40,735 nt of DNA from an uncultured Eubacterium sp. (GCA_945939115.1 CAMEVC010000023.1:1-40735); one strand, 5' to 3'; positions 16,651 to 25,483 are shown, counted from the first letter of the stretch. Translations and numbers: made by a program. The notes: generated by a model from the sequence alone, not told the origin.

Positions 16651-18314
16651 TAAACGTTTCTAATCTGTCTTTCGGCTATGCCGGAAGTGAGGAATTAGTT
16701 CTTAATGATATAACATTTTCTGTAAATAAGGGAGAGGTGGCTCTTGTTATTGGAGAATCGGGAAGCGGTAAAACGACGCTTCTCAAAATGCTTAATAAGA
16801 GTATGATTCCTGCCGGAAGATATAGCGGAGATATCACATTTGACGGGATGGATATAAGAAATCTTGACAACAGAGTGAGCGCAGAAAAGATTGGATTTGT
16901 AGGACAGAACCCCGATAATCAGATAGTAACTGACAAAGTGTGGCATGAGCTTGCATTTGGACTGGAGAATCTCGGGGTATCCAATTCGGATATAAGAAGG
17001 CGTGTGGCTGAAATGGCTGAGTATTTCGGTATAACAGACTGGTACGGGAAGAAGACAGACGAGCTGTCCGGGGGGCAGAAACAGCTTCTTAATCTTGCTT
17101 CTGTGATGGTTATGAGACCGGAAATTCTGCTTCTTGATGAGCCGACGGCACAGCTTGACCCACTGGCCAGAAAGAAATTCATAGATACAGTCCTTGAATT
17201 AAACAGAGACTTTGGGATAACAGTAATATGTGTTGAACACAATCTTTCACAGATATATGGAATGGCAGATAAAGTGCTTGCACTTGAGGATGGGAAGCTC
17301 ATATGTGATGCGACTCCAAAACAGGCCGCGAATATTCTTGCAGAAATTAACAGTCCGTTGGGTATTGGACTGCCCGCTTCAGTGAGGATATATAATGGCT
17401 GCAACAATACTAATGTGTCAGACTGCCCACTGACAGTAAAAGAGGGAAGAAAATGGGTTGAAAGCATTGGGATAGCTCATCTGAAAGAAGAGAGACAACA
17501 AAAGACCAGGGAGCTAAATATAACTAATCCGGCTATCTCTGTAAAAAATGTTTTCTTTAGATATTCAAGAAATGAGAGGAATGTGCTTGAAAATTTAAGC
17601 TTTGATATTGAGGAAGGCAGTATTACAGCACTTCTTGGAAGTAATGGCGCGGGAAAGACGACACTTTTAAGGCTGATGTCAGGCATACGAAAGCCCTTAT
17701 CCGGGAAAGTAAAGATATATGGAACCAAAGCGCTGCTCCCACAGAATCCGATGGCTCTTTTTACTGAGATAAGCGTAGAGGAGGAGCTGGCAGCGGTTGT
17801 GATGGACGGTGCGAATGCATCGGTTCAGAGACTGGATAAAGCTGAAAGAATTGATAAGGTTGAGAAGATGCTTGTAAGGACTGGTCTTGATAAGGTCAGA
17901 AAGCGGCATCCGTATGACCTTAGCGGAGGACAGCAGCAGAAGCTTGCATTTGCCAAGATACTCCTGTATGAACCAGATATAGTATTTCTGGATGAACCGA
18001 CTAAAGGACTTGATCCGTTCTTTTGCAGAGAGTTGGGAGAATGGCTTAAGGAACTTAAGAACGAGGGAAAAACAATCGTGATAGTCTCTCATGATGTGGA
18101 GTTCTGTGCGGTATATGCGGATATGTGTGGACTGATATTTGACGGGAATATAGAAAGTTATACAGATGCACATAGTTTCTTTGAGGGTAATATATTCTTT
18201 ACCACAGATACTAACAGGATAATGTCCGATTCTTTCAATGATTGTATTATATGTGAAGAGGCCATATGTAAGATTAATAAGAGCCTTCAGGGGATAAATA
18301 TATATGAGCGTTAA
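16647..18314 (+). CDS. ECF transporter ATPase, two EcfA domains fused
   Basis: 555 residues with two complete ABC domains in one chain, corresponding to EcfA1 and EcfA2, which are separate proteins in most Firmicutes. The first half has Walker A GESGSGKTT (~36-44), LSGGQKQ (~141) and LLLDEPTAQLDP. The second half has Walker A GSNGAGKTT (~331), LSGGQQQK (~425), VFLDEPTKGLDP and a final SHDVEF H-loop. The linker around residues 240-290 contains several Cys and Asn. It powers uptake through EcfT and the S component, with all starts overlapping. Confidence 0.92.
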   Translation: MINVSNLSFGYAGSEELVLNDITFSVNKGEVALVIGESGSGKTTLLKMLNKSMIPAGRYSGDITFDGMDIRNLDNRVSAEKIGFVGQNPDNQIVTDKVWHELAFGLENLGVSNSDIRRRVAEMAEYFGITDWYGKKTDELSGGQKQLLNLASVMVMRPEILLLDEPTAQLDPLARKKFIDTVLELNRDFGITVICVEHNLSQIYGMADKVLALEDGKLICDATPKQAANILAEINSPLGIGLPASVRIYNGCNNTNVSDCPLTVKEGRKWVESIGIAHLKEERQQKTRELNITNPAISVKNVFFRYSRNERNVLENLSFDIEEGSITALLGSNGAGKTTLLRLMSGIRKPLSGKVKIYGTKALLPQNPMALFTEISVEEELAAVVMDGANASVQRLDKAERIDKVEKMLVRTGLDKVRKRHPYDLSGGQQQKLAFAKILLYEPDIVFLDEPTKGLDPFFCRELGEWLKELKNEGKTIVIVSHDVEFCAVYADMCGLIFDGNIESYTDAHSFFEGNIFFTTDTNRIMSDSFNDCIICEEAICKINKSLQGINIYER

Positions 18315-19161
18315 TTATATGTTGATAAGTATTGTCATTCTGGCAGTTGCAATCGCAATTCCCTTTGTGACATTTGAAAAGAAGAAGCCGAAGGCAAGGC
18401 AGATTGTAATGATTGCGGTCATGTCTGCCCTTACTGTTGCAGCTAACATAATATGTGCCTGTACAATACCACTTCATGCGGGAACTGCACTAGTAATAAT
18501 AAGCGGTATAGCATTCGGGCCGGAGTCGGGATTCTTAATCGGCGTACTTTCAAGATTTGTATGCAATTTCTTTATGGGACAGGGAATGTGGACCCCTTGG
18601 GAGATGGCTGCCTGGGGCATACTTGGAGCACTGGCAGGAATAGCATTTTATAAACCGGAAATATCCGGACATTTTGATGACAAGAAGGAGATAATGAAAA
18701 AGAAAACCCAGAAGGGATTGTCATATATGGCGGTTCCTGTGGTGTGTATGTTACTTTCTGAGCTTGCCGGATATATTGTGTATATATTTACTGCCACAGA
18801 GGGAGAGACTTTCTTTGGATGGAGGCTTTATGCCTTCGGGCTTGCCGGTATAGTCATATCGGTGATATTGATGCACAGAAGGATTCCGTGCAATTTCGTG
18901 ACTGTGACAATATTTACATTTGTAAGCGTGTTTGTAATATATGGCGGATTGATGAATATCGCTGCAATGATGATGAACAGCACTCTTTCTGATTCAAGGA
19001 GCAGCCAGGTGTCCTGGGAGGCGCTGAAACTGCTCTATATAACAGGCGCACCCTATGACGCAGCACATGCCTTAGGAGCATCAGTGTGTGCCTTTCTGTT
19101 TGGAGACGGGCTTCTGGATAAGCTGACGCGTGCCAGAATTAAATATGGATTAAGTTTGTAA
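18304..19161 (+). CDS. ECF transporter substrate-binding (S) component, probably corrinoid
   Basis: 285-residue membrane protein with about six to seven helices. It shows the ECF S-component pattern: a hydrophobic helix ending in Lys-rich residues, then MIAVMSALTVAAN, then a GPESGFLIGVLSRFVCNFFMGQGMWTPWEMAAWG segment resembling the CbrT (cobalamin) type. Ligand identity is not provable from sequence. The adjacent DUF4430 gene and the nearby B12-riboswitch-controlled gene argue for cobalamin or another corrinoid. The start overlaps the ATPase stop by 11 nt. Confidence 0.78.
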   Translation: MSVNYMLISIVILAVAIAIPFVTFEKKKPKARQIVMIAVMSALTVAANIICACTIPLHAGTALVIISGIAFGPESGFLIGVLSRFVCNFFMGQGMWTPWEMAAWGILGALAGIAFYKPEISGHFDDKKEIMKKKTQKGLSYMAVPVVCMLLSELAGYIVYIFTATEGETFFGWRLYAFGLAGIVISVILMHRRIPCNFVTVTIFTFVSVFVIYGGLMNIAAMMMNSTLSDSRSSQVSWEALKLLYITGAPYDAAHALGASVCAFLFGDGLLDKLTRARIKYGLSL

Positions 19162-19177
19162 TCAGATGTGGAATAGT

Positions 19178-19594
19178 TCAAATACCATCTCTGCTGTAGT
19201 ATATATATAGGACATCTGTTTCAAAATCACCTGCCTGTTCAAGATATGTCTTATGACTGTTTTTCAAATATTCCAACACTGCCGTTATGGTCATTTTATT
19301 ATCCTTTTTACCAGATAATAAATAGTTTCTCTCGCTTAAATAATTTGACAGTTTTCTCTCGTACATAATATGCTCCGACAGATTTCCTTCAAATACCGGG
19401 TTGTGCGTAAGCGTATAAAAATCCTCCACATAGTGGAGCATATATCCAAGCATCAGATACGAATATCTGTTATTTCTGCCATTCATTCCAAGCTCGTATA
19501 TTTTTTTGCTGATATTCTCAAAGGAGCTCTCCCAGGTATGCCCTTTCAAATAGGTATAGAACAGAATGTCCGGTAAGATACTTCCCAGCAACAA
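19178..19594 (-). pseudogene. Zinc-dependent phospholipase C-like fragment, start lost
   Basis: Translated from a TTG, the frame gives GSILPDILFYTYLKGHTW and later LGYMLHYVEDFYTLTHNP, the His/Asp pattern of the zinc-dependent phospholipase C family. The normal N-terminal ~25 residues, with the first metal-binding His, are missing: a stop lies just upstream, and the bases before it belong to a different gene (the UMF1-like fragment at 19606). The C-terminus looks complete. It is convergent with the ECF operon, 16 nt from its end. Confidence 0.75.
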
Positions 19595-19605
19595 CCACCT
19601 TCATC

Positions 19606-19797
19606 AATTTTGGCAATAATATAAATTATCAGAAACATGAACCGGTTCTTTGCAAATCCCAGACTAATACAGCCCACTGCACCGACGATAAGAGATATTG
19701 TAAATATTGGCTTTTTATATCCCTTTGTATCTGCCATGGTGCCGAATATCGGTCCCATTAAAGCTACAACCAGGGTAGCAATAGAAGCTGCATTTCT
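19606..19797 (-). pseudogene. UMF1-type MFS transporter fragment
   Basis: The reading frame carries AASIATLVVALMGPIFGTMA and DTKGYKKP, the loop between the early helices of UMF1/Atg22-type major-facilitator transporters (usually near GPILGTLADYKG). Only about 64 residues survive. A stop at 19798-19800 cuts it upstream, and downstream it runs straight into the phospholipase-like fragment. Both are relics of a deletion that removed most of two genes. Confidence 0.7.
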
Positions 19798-20009
19798 TTA
19801 TAATTTCCGGTCACAGTCAAAAGCGATTTAATCAATAAACGTTTTCCCTTAGAAGGAGCGGTCAGCAGGTTGTAATTTTTTATCATTTCCTTATTCTATT
19901 ATAATTTCTTTTTAAAAGTAGAAATACCATAGCGATGTAAACCCTGTGTAATTTTTGAGTAATATAAGGTCAGACCTCAATCCGTGAAACACACTGCGAC
20001 GCAAAATAA

Positions 20010-20043
20010 AAAAAGCCTCGTGTCTACACTCACGAAGCTTTTT
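20010..20043 (-). terminator. Terminator of the alpha-barrel protein gene
   Basis: AAAAAGCCTCGTG (20010-20022) and CACGAAGCTTTTT (20031-20043) form a 13-bp stem with one mismatch. On the minus strand it is followed by a run of T, 15 nt after the stop at 20058. The A/T ends make it potentially bidirectional. Confidence 0.85.
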
Positions 20044-20057
20044 GTTATCTATTGTAA

Positions 20058-21308
20058 TCAGACATTTTCTCTGCACTTACTGCGGATTACCGCACTAATC
20101 ATTGAAGCTGCTCCGGCACAGGCTATTAATATATAAAGGTATATATTGATGTCACCTGTCTGTGCTGATGTCTTATTATCGTCAGTTGAAGCTGATGTGG
20201 CTGCCTCTGTGGAATCTTCATCCGGAACATCAGATGAAGAATCTTCTGCCGGATTATTCTTTGCATCTGCAATTGCTTTTACTTCATAAGAGACATCAAA
20301 TGGATTGCTTTTTTCTTCAAGTGCATACAGATAGGTCACAAGACCAATCATTGCATCCTGGGTTGAGAAAAGGCTGTCACTTCCAGAGAATGTAAATGCT
20401 CCATTATTTGATGCGGATTTGAAGTTGTTTATAAGTCCATTGTAGGTTAATGCAGCAACGGCGCTGTCACAATATTGAGCGTAAAATGCAAGGGCGAGAG
20501 CAGTGGAATCACTGTTTGGTGCACCCCAGCCTACAATAACACCATTTTCATTAAGCAGCGATTTAGTATATACAGAAGCCGAATCAATCTTGTTCTTTAC
20601 ATTTTCATCAGAATTATACATAGATGAGAATAAAGGAAGAACTAAACCATTGTTATCCGCGCTGTTTCCCCAATAATTAACGCCATTGTCACTGTCACAT
20701 AAAGCCAGCAGACCGGATTTTATTATTGCAATGGCGCTGTCAGCATTCTGCAGCTGTGGTTTGTATGAGTAAACGGCACTATAGAATGTGCCGATATGAT
20801 ATGGATTAAGATTGGCAGATGACACATCGGTAACTGAAAGAGTTCCAAGAATCTTATCAAATGCAGTAACAATATCTGCACCGTTGAAATCAGATGCGTC
20901 ATTTCCTGTTACAGCAAGAACCATAAGAAGGTGGGCGTAGCTCGATAAAATATTATTGGGTTCTGCCCAGGATGGATTCTCAATGTTCAGTGTTCCGTCA
21001 GTATTTACAAGGGCTTTAACGCTGTTGAGGTAGGTATTTACCTGCTCTGAACAGTTATACCCTGAACGGATTGAGAGAAGAAGATTTCTCGAAGCATTAT
21101 AAAATGTGCTTGTGTCAGAAATCTGTGTGAAATCAGTATTAGCCATAAGATAAGATGCAGTAAGCTGTGCCTCATTTCTTACGATGCCGGCAGCGGGTAC
21201 GGTGGTGTCCGGGGCTGCGGTTGTCTCTGCAAATACAGGTACAATGCTCATGCATATAAGGCACAGACTGACCAGTAATGCAGTGATCTTTTTTTTATAA
21301 ATATTCAT
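20058..21308 (-). CDS. Surface alpha/alpha-barrel protein, intrinsic-factor-like, B12-regulated
   Basis: 416 residues. A signal peptide (~1-28) is followed by an all-helical repeat domain (~45-345) of the terpene-cyclase/prenyltransferase-like alpha6/alpha6 kind, with repeated GTLSV- and YAQYCDSAVAAL-like turns and QDAMIGLVTYLYALE at the end. A Ser/Asp/Thr linker, SAQTGD, a membrane helix and a basic tail complete it. The tail resembles a sortase signal but lacks LPxTG. The N-terminal domain of animal intrinsic factor and transcobalamin has the same fold. AAGGAGGAAAC precedes the ATG, and a cobalamin riboswitch covers the leader, so a role in corrinoid capture is likely. Confidence 0.8.
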   Translation of the reverse strand: MNIYKKKITALLVSLCLICMSIVPVFAETTAAPDTTVPAAGIVRNEAQLTASYLMANTDFTQISDTSTFYNASRNLLLSIRSGYNCSEQVNTYLNSVKALVNTDGTLNIENPSWAEPNNILSSYAHLLMVLAVTGNDASDFNGADIVTAFDKILGTLSVTDVSSANLNPYHIGTFYSAVYSYKPQLQNADSAIAIIKSGLLALCDSDNGVNYWGNSADNNGLVLPLFSSMYNSDENVKNKIDSASVYTKSLLNENGVIVGWGAPNSDSTALALAFYAQYCDSAVAALTYNGLINNFKSASNNGAFTFSGSDSLFSTQDAMIGLVTYLYALEEKSNPFDVSYEVKAIADAKNNPAEDSSSDVPDEDSTEAATSASTDDNKTSAQTGDINIYLYILIACAGAASMISAVIRSKCRENV

Positions 21309-21324
21309 GTTTCCTCCTTAGCCA

Positions 21325-21562
21325 TCTCTCACCAGATGACGTGAAATGTTATAGTGCAGTAAATATCCTGACTTGCCGCTTAATGCCGCTCCCAGGCCTT
21401 CCCGCGCACAGCGCATTTGCACATATTAAGGATGAATGTGTAGATGGTTCAAAATATATGCTGCTACTGATAACAGTGGCGTTTTCCCGGTGTGTCCGGT
21501 ATGGGATGCGTATCGGCATACAGTAGAGTGAGCTGTTATGGATTCTGACCATATTCCTTACT
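21325..21562 (-). ncRNA. Cobalamin (B12) riboswitch
   Basis: Read on the minus strand, the leader carries the ordered conserved parts of the cobalamin riboswitch. These are AGAATCCATAACAG with CTCTACTGTATGCC (21500s), CGCCACTG (~21479), GGGAAGGCC (~21400) and the B12 box AAGTCAGGATA (21374-21364). A short hairpin CATCT/AGATG lies next to the AAGGAGG of the gene at 20058, suggesting control of translation. With corrinoid bound, expression should fall. Confidence 0.92.
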
Positions 21563-21571
21563 GCAGAGTAG

Positions 21572-21600
21572 ATTGTACATTTAAGCTGGTTTAGTGTCAA
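21572..21600 (-). promoter_or_regulatory. Promoter upstream of the cobalamin riboswitch
   Basis: On the minus strand, a perfect TTGACA (21600-21595), 17 bp, and TACAAT (21577-21572) give a start near 21564. This places the whole riboswitch in the leader. Confidence 0.85.
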
Positions 21601-21637
21601 TCTGACAGAAGGTTTTTTATGAAATATATTTACATAG

Positions 21638-21688
21638 TTTACATTCGTTTTACCAACCTTTTACATTACCCCGATAGTAGATTTTACA
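21638..21688 (+). promoter_or_regulatory. PhoP box and promoter of the ppk1 remnant
   Basis: TTTACA (21638), TTTACC (21649), TTTACA (21660) and TTTACA (21683) have spacings 11, 11 and 23. These are the same spacings as at the pst promoter (121, 132, 143, 166). An aligned -10-like GATAGT lies at 21673-21678 where pst has GGTAAT. An extra TTTACA is at 21629. This is strong internal evidence for a PhoP site. Confidence 0.75.
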
Positions 21689-21752
21689 AAAAGGTATGAC
21701 AATTAATCTGAGTGCTTAATAGCGGAGAAAGTATCTGCGGAATGAGGATGAT

Positions 21753-22731
21753 ATGGGATTCACGAGTATGAAAAAGATGTTTTCCAATTATTTTTTTAGG
21801 AAAAAGGAGAATGGGGTAATGAACAACGAGAACAACAAATCAAGCGTTAAAGAAACAGTATGCTATACAAACAGAGAATTATCATGGCTGCAGTTTAATG
21901 AGAGAGACCAAAAAGGGAAAGAATAAGATTGGCATTGTTCCATGTTCAAATAGTGTCTTCAAGAGACTGATTGAGATACCTACAAGACCGGGGACATTCA
22001 TGCTTTCAGAGGAGATTATTCTTCATTTTGTATCCAAGCTTTACGAAAAGTATGAAATCCGCGAGAAGTCTATAATGAGAGTTATCAGAAATGCAGACAT
22101 AGACGCAGGATCTGTGTATGATGAAGACCTTGATTACCGCAATATGATGGAGCATATGATTAAGCAGAGAAACAGGCTTAATCCGGTATGTGTCCAGTTA
22201 AGCAGAAAAATAAACGACAAAGCAAAGAAAGAACTTACAGAATACCTCGAAATCGGTATGAAACATATAATAGATGAGTATACACCTCTGGATTTATCTT
22301 TCGTTTTCCAGTTACAGTCAGTACTTAAGGAGAAGACAGAGCTGTTTTATAAGAAGCTTGTTCCACAGCATACGGCAGAACTTAACCTTAATGAGGAGAT
22401 TATTCCTCAGGTAGAGAAAAAGGATGTAATACTCTCATATTATTGTTCTTATTGAGCTGAGAGCAAGGTTTGATGAGTCCAATAATATTGAAATGTCAAG
22501 AAGGCTTGAGGAGGCCGGATGTCAGCTTCTTTACGGTCTGGGTGACTATAAGGTACACTCTAAACTGTGCCTGATTACAAGGTCAGTTAACAATGAGCTC
22601 TCATATATAACTCAGATAGGAACAGGTAATTACAATGAAAAAACATCCCGTTTGTATACAGACCTTTCCTTTATTACTGCTAATCAGGCAATCGGGGCTG
22701 ATGCAGCAGCTGTATTTGCAGCCTTGCAGAA
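21753..22731 (+). pseudogene. ppk1: Polyphosphate kinase remnant, three pieces in three frames
   Basis: PPK1 normally makes polyphosphate from ATP and has about 700 residues. Piece one (21753-21926) carries the PPK start signature TNRELSWLQFNER and then stops. Piece two (to ~22440) carries GIVPCSNSVFKRLIEIP and EEIILHFVSKLYEKYEIREK. Piece three (~22442-22731) carries VLIELRARFDE, GLGDYKVHSKLCLI and GTGNYNEKTSRLYTDLSF. The missing parts include the first catalytic His region and residues between DVILSY and VLIELRARFDE. The pieces are in different frames, so no full enzyme can be made. A PhoP box precedes it. Confidence 0.9.
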
Positions 22732-23600
22732 CCTCGCGCCTTCCATTTAAATATATCAATGATCCGGATGAGAAAGGCAGAGATAAGGTGGCAAGTATGA
22801 TTGACACATACCAAAGTCTTAAGCTGGACTGTCTTGTTGTACTTGGAGGTAATGGCTCTCATAAGACGGCGGCGCTTCTCTCAGAGAAAGGACTTAATGT
22901 GGTAACTCTTCCAAAGACTATTGATAACGATATTGAAGGAAATGAGTTAAGCTTCGGATTTCAGTCTGCCATTGATGTGGCTACAAGAACCATTGATGAG
23001 ATACATACAACTGCAGCATCTCACAGCAGGGTATTTATAGTGGAAATTATGGGGCATAAGACCGGGTGGCTTGCGCTGTATTCAGGAATTGCCGGTGGTG
23101 CAGATATCATACTTATTCCAGAGATACCATATAATATCGAAGAGGTATTAAAGACAATTAAGGTACGTGAGAATATGGGCAAAAAGTTCACTATTATCGC
23201 AATGGCAGAGGGAGCCATATCTGATGAGGAGGCAAAGCTTACTAAAAAGGAATTAAAAGAGCATAGGAAAAAATTTGCATTTCCATCGGCGGCTTACCGG
23301 TTAAGTGATGAAATACAGAAAAAGTCGGGTCAGGAGGTAAGAGTTACTATTCCTGGGCATGTTCAGAGAGGCGGAATTCCAAGTTCTATGGACAGAGTAC
23401 TTGCAACAAGGCTTGGGGTTGAGGCAGCGGCTATGGTATTAAGAGGGGAATATGGTAATATGGTGTGCATATCCGGCGGAAAACTGGGGAAGATTCCACT
23501 CTCAGAAGTAGCAGGAAAGACACGTATGATTGAACCTGATAATGAGCTTGTGCGTCAGGCAGAGGAGCTTGGAATAAGCATGGGAAGAAAAGCCTTATAA
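22728..23600 (+). pseudogene. pfkA: 6-phosphofructokinase missing its N-terminal ~80 residues
   Basis: The frame from about 22728 is clearly phosphofructokinase: TSRLPFKYINDPDEKG, GGNGSHKTAALL, the catalytic PKTIDNDI, GFQSAIDVATR, EIMGHKTGWLAL, PGHVQRGG and a complete C-terminus. Everything before TSRLPFKYIND, including the GGDxxGxN nucleotide loop, is gone and replaced by ppk1 sequence in another frame. The ATG at 22635 that opens this frame lies in ppk1 and is not its own start. Activity is unlikely. Confidence 0.85.
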
Positions 23601-23681
23601 TTAATTGAGATAAATGTAGATTTTATTGTAATCTGAGTATATAATACAAAGCAAATGCTTCATTAGAAAGAGGAAAATGCT

Positions 23682-23984
23682 TTGAAGAAATCAGACAGAT
23701 TAAAGATAATAATTATAGGAATTGCCGGACTTTTGATTCTTATTGCGACGGGAATATTCATTTATACCGGACAGAGTATATGCACAATGGCAGGAGTTGG
23801 ACTCTTTGTGGTCGTATGCATTGGTATGGTGTGCATCAGTGGTCATAAGGATGACCAGACTGAGATTATTGAACAGCTCAACCAGACTATAAGCGAGCAG
23901 AGCCGCAGAATTATGACGACAGAGGGACAGCTTGCAAGATGCAAAAGAGAACTTGCACAGATGTCAGGAAAGAATGAGGCGTAG
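23682..23984 (+). CDS. Small membrane protein with coiled-coil tail
   Basis: 100 residues from a TTG start (23682), with AGAGG about nine bases upstream; the nearby ATG at 23677 is closed at once by TGA. Two membrane helices (~8-28 and ~34-52) are followed by a helical coiled coil of about 40 polar residues (EQLNQTISEQSRRI, then ARCKREL). Family unknown. A TATAAT at 23640-23645 with a weak -35 (TAGATT, 17 bp) may be its promoter. An inverted repeat, CAAAGCA (23647-23653) with TGCTTTG (23678-23684), encloses the ribosome site and start codon. It lies 27 nt upstream of uppP. Confidence 0.65.
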   Translation: MKKSDRLKIIIIGIAGLLILIATGIFIYTGQSICTMAGVGLFVVVCIGMVCISGHKDDQTEIIEQLNQTISEQSRRIMTTEGQLARCKRELAQMSGKNEA

Positions 23985-24011
23985 AATAAGTTAAAGCATG
24001 AGGAGGGAATT

Positions 24012-24860
24012 ATGATAATTGAGATTTTGAAGGCGATTCTTTTCGGTATAGTCGAGGGAATCACAGAATGGCTGCCTATAAGCAGTACTGGACATATGAT
24101 TCTGCTTGACCAGGTTGTTAAGCTTAATGTATCAGAAGATTTTTACAAGATGTTTCAGGTTGTAATACAGCTTGGGGCAATCATGGCAGTAGTTATTCTT
24201 TTCTGGGATAAGTTATGGCCTTTCCGTATGAAGAGTACGAAGGAAGGGAAGAAAGTTGCCTGTAAGAAGGGAGCAATCCCTATGTGGATTAAGATAATAG
24301 TGGCTTGTATTCCTGCTGCTGTTGTCGGACTGTTGTTTGATGATAAGATTGATGAACTGTTTTATCATCCAATCCCTGTGGCGGTTGCGCTTATTGTTGT
24401 AGGTATTCTTTTTGTTGTCATAGAGAATATGAAGAAGGACAGCAAGCCGGTAATAAACAGCATTGCAGAGATATCTTACAAGTCGGCAGTCATAATAGGA
24501 ATGTTTCAGCTTCTTGCTGCTATTTTTCCCGGAACATCACGCTCAGGAGCAACCATTATCGGTGCTCTTATTATCGGAGTATCGAGAGCAACAGCAGCTG
24601 AGTTTACATTTTTCCTTGCAGTACCGGTAATGTTTGGAGCCAGTCTGTTAAAGATAGCCAAATATATGCTTACAGGTATGGTTATGACGGGAGCGGAATG
24701 GGTTGTTCTCATAGTTGGAACGCTTGTAGCATTTTTCGTTTCGGTATTTGTCATCAAGTTTCTTATGGGATATATTAAGAAACATGATTTCAAGGTGTTT
24801 GGTGTATACAGAATCGTGCTTGGTATAGCGGTTATCGCATTGAGCTTCGTGTTGTTTTAG
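24012..24860 (+). CDS. uppP: Undecaprenyl-diphosphatase UppP
   Basis: Membrane phosphatase that recycles undecaprenyl pyrophosphate to the monophosphate, the lipid carrier for peptidoglycan; it confers bacitracin tolerance. Both family motifs are intact: EGITEWLPISSTGH (15-28) with the catalytic Glu and His, and PGTSRSGATI near residue 173. 282 residues and about eight helices, normal. GAGGAGGGAA precedes ATG 24012. Probably co-transcribed with the small membrane protein before it. Confidence 0.96.
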   Translation: MIIEILKAILFGIVEGITEWLPISSTGHMILLDQVVKLNVSEDFYKMFQVVIQLGAIMAVVILFWDKLWPFRMKSTKEGKKVACKKGAIPMWIKIIVACIPAAVVGLLFDDKIDELFYHPIPVAVALIVVGILFVVIENMKKDSKPVINSIAEISYKSAVIIGMFQLLAAIFPGTSRSGATIIGALIIGVSRATAAEFTFFLAVPVMFGASLLKIAKYMLTGMVMTGAEWVVLIVGTLVAFFVSVFVIKFLMGYIKKHDFKVFGVYRIVLGIAVIALSFVLF

Positions 24861-24910
24861 TAAGCTGCCTCCGGTGCAGAATGGGTATTACACGCAGTCA
24901 GAACGTATAG

Positions 24911-25483
24911 TTAACGGACAGAGAGAAAAGAGTTATATACATATCCCTTTGTTCCATTGTAATCAATTAAAGAATAATATTCACCCACAGATATTATGGA
25001 ACCGGTAGTTCCTTCTGGCACAGATGCAAAGGAAGAACTGCCGGTTTTATCTATATGCATATTGACATAGGATGCTCCGGTAACAGTGTATTCCTTAAGG
25101 GTGGAAGGGGTATTCATGTGTCCGTTTGCAAATATATAAGCCGGCTGTTTAGTCTGTGTTTCTTCTGTAGTCTGTAGCAGTGTTTCTTTAGTTTCCGGAG
25201 CGGAGGTTGTACTTGCAGCGGAGGTTGTTTCGGCGGCAGAGGTTGAGCTTACAGCAGGGGTAGTTTCAGCGACAGAAGTTGTGCTGACGCCAGCCGTTGA
25301 ACTTGTAGCAGTATGAATTACAGGCTTGGTTTCAGTCTGCGTATCAGTTACCTTGTCCGAATGTACAGTACTTTCAAGACCATGACCTTTAAAGCTGATT
25401 CTTTCAAATACAATCACTCCGGCGATAATGACAATAAGATATATGGTTAAAAACATTTTAATCAGGATATTATTCTTTTTCAT
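24911..25483 (-). CDS. Anchored SH3-like protein with Thr/Ser/Ala repeats
   Basis: About 190 residues. A Lys/Asn-rich start and one membrane helix (~10-28) lead into a low-complexity Thr/Ser/Ala/Glu region (~45-115) with repeated SAAETTSAAS-like units. The C-terminal ~65 residues look like a bacterial SH3 domain (YVNMHIDKTGSSSF, VGEYYSLIDYNGTKGYVY), which usually binds cell wall. ATG 25483 is preferred with GAGG 12 nt upstream; the GTG at 25495 overlaps that site. It is divergent from trmO. Confidence 0.75.
   Translation of the reverse strand: MKKNNILIKMFLTIYLIVIIAGVIVFERISFKGHGLESTVHSDKVTDTQTETKPVIHTATSSTAGVSTTSVAETTPAVSSTSAAETTSAASTTSAPETKETLLQTTEETQTKQPAYIFANGHMNTPSTLKEYTVTGASYVNMHIDKTGSSSFASVPEGTTGSIISVGEYYSLIDYNGTKGYVYNSFLSVR

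Noticed and set aside
22635-22727. Real N-terminus of phosphofructokinase at ATG 22635
   Set aside because: The first ~31 codons are an out-of-frame reading of ppk1 sequence and share nothing with phosphofructokinase.
25142-25320. CRISPR-like or intergenic repeat array
   Set aside because: The repetition is codon-level Thr/Ser/Ala low complexity inside the SH3-like protein, without regular spacers. No CRISPR array was seen anywhere in the window.
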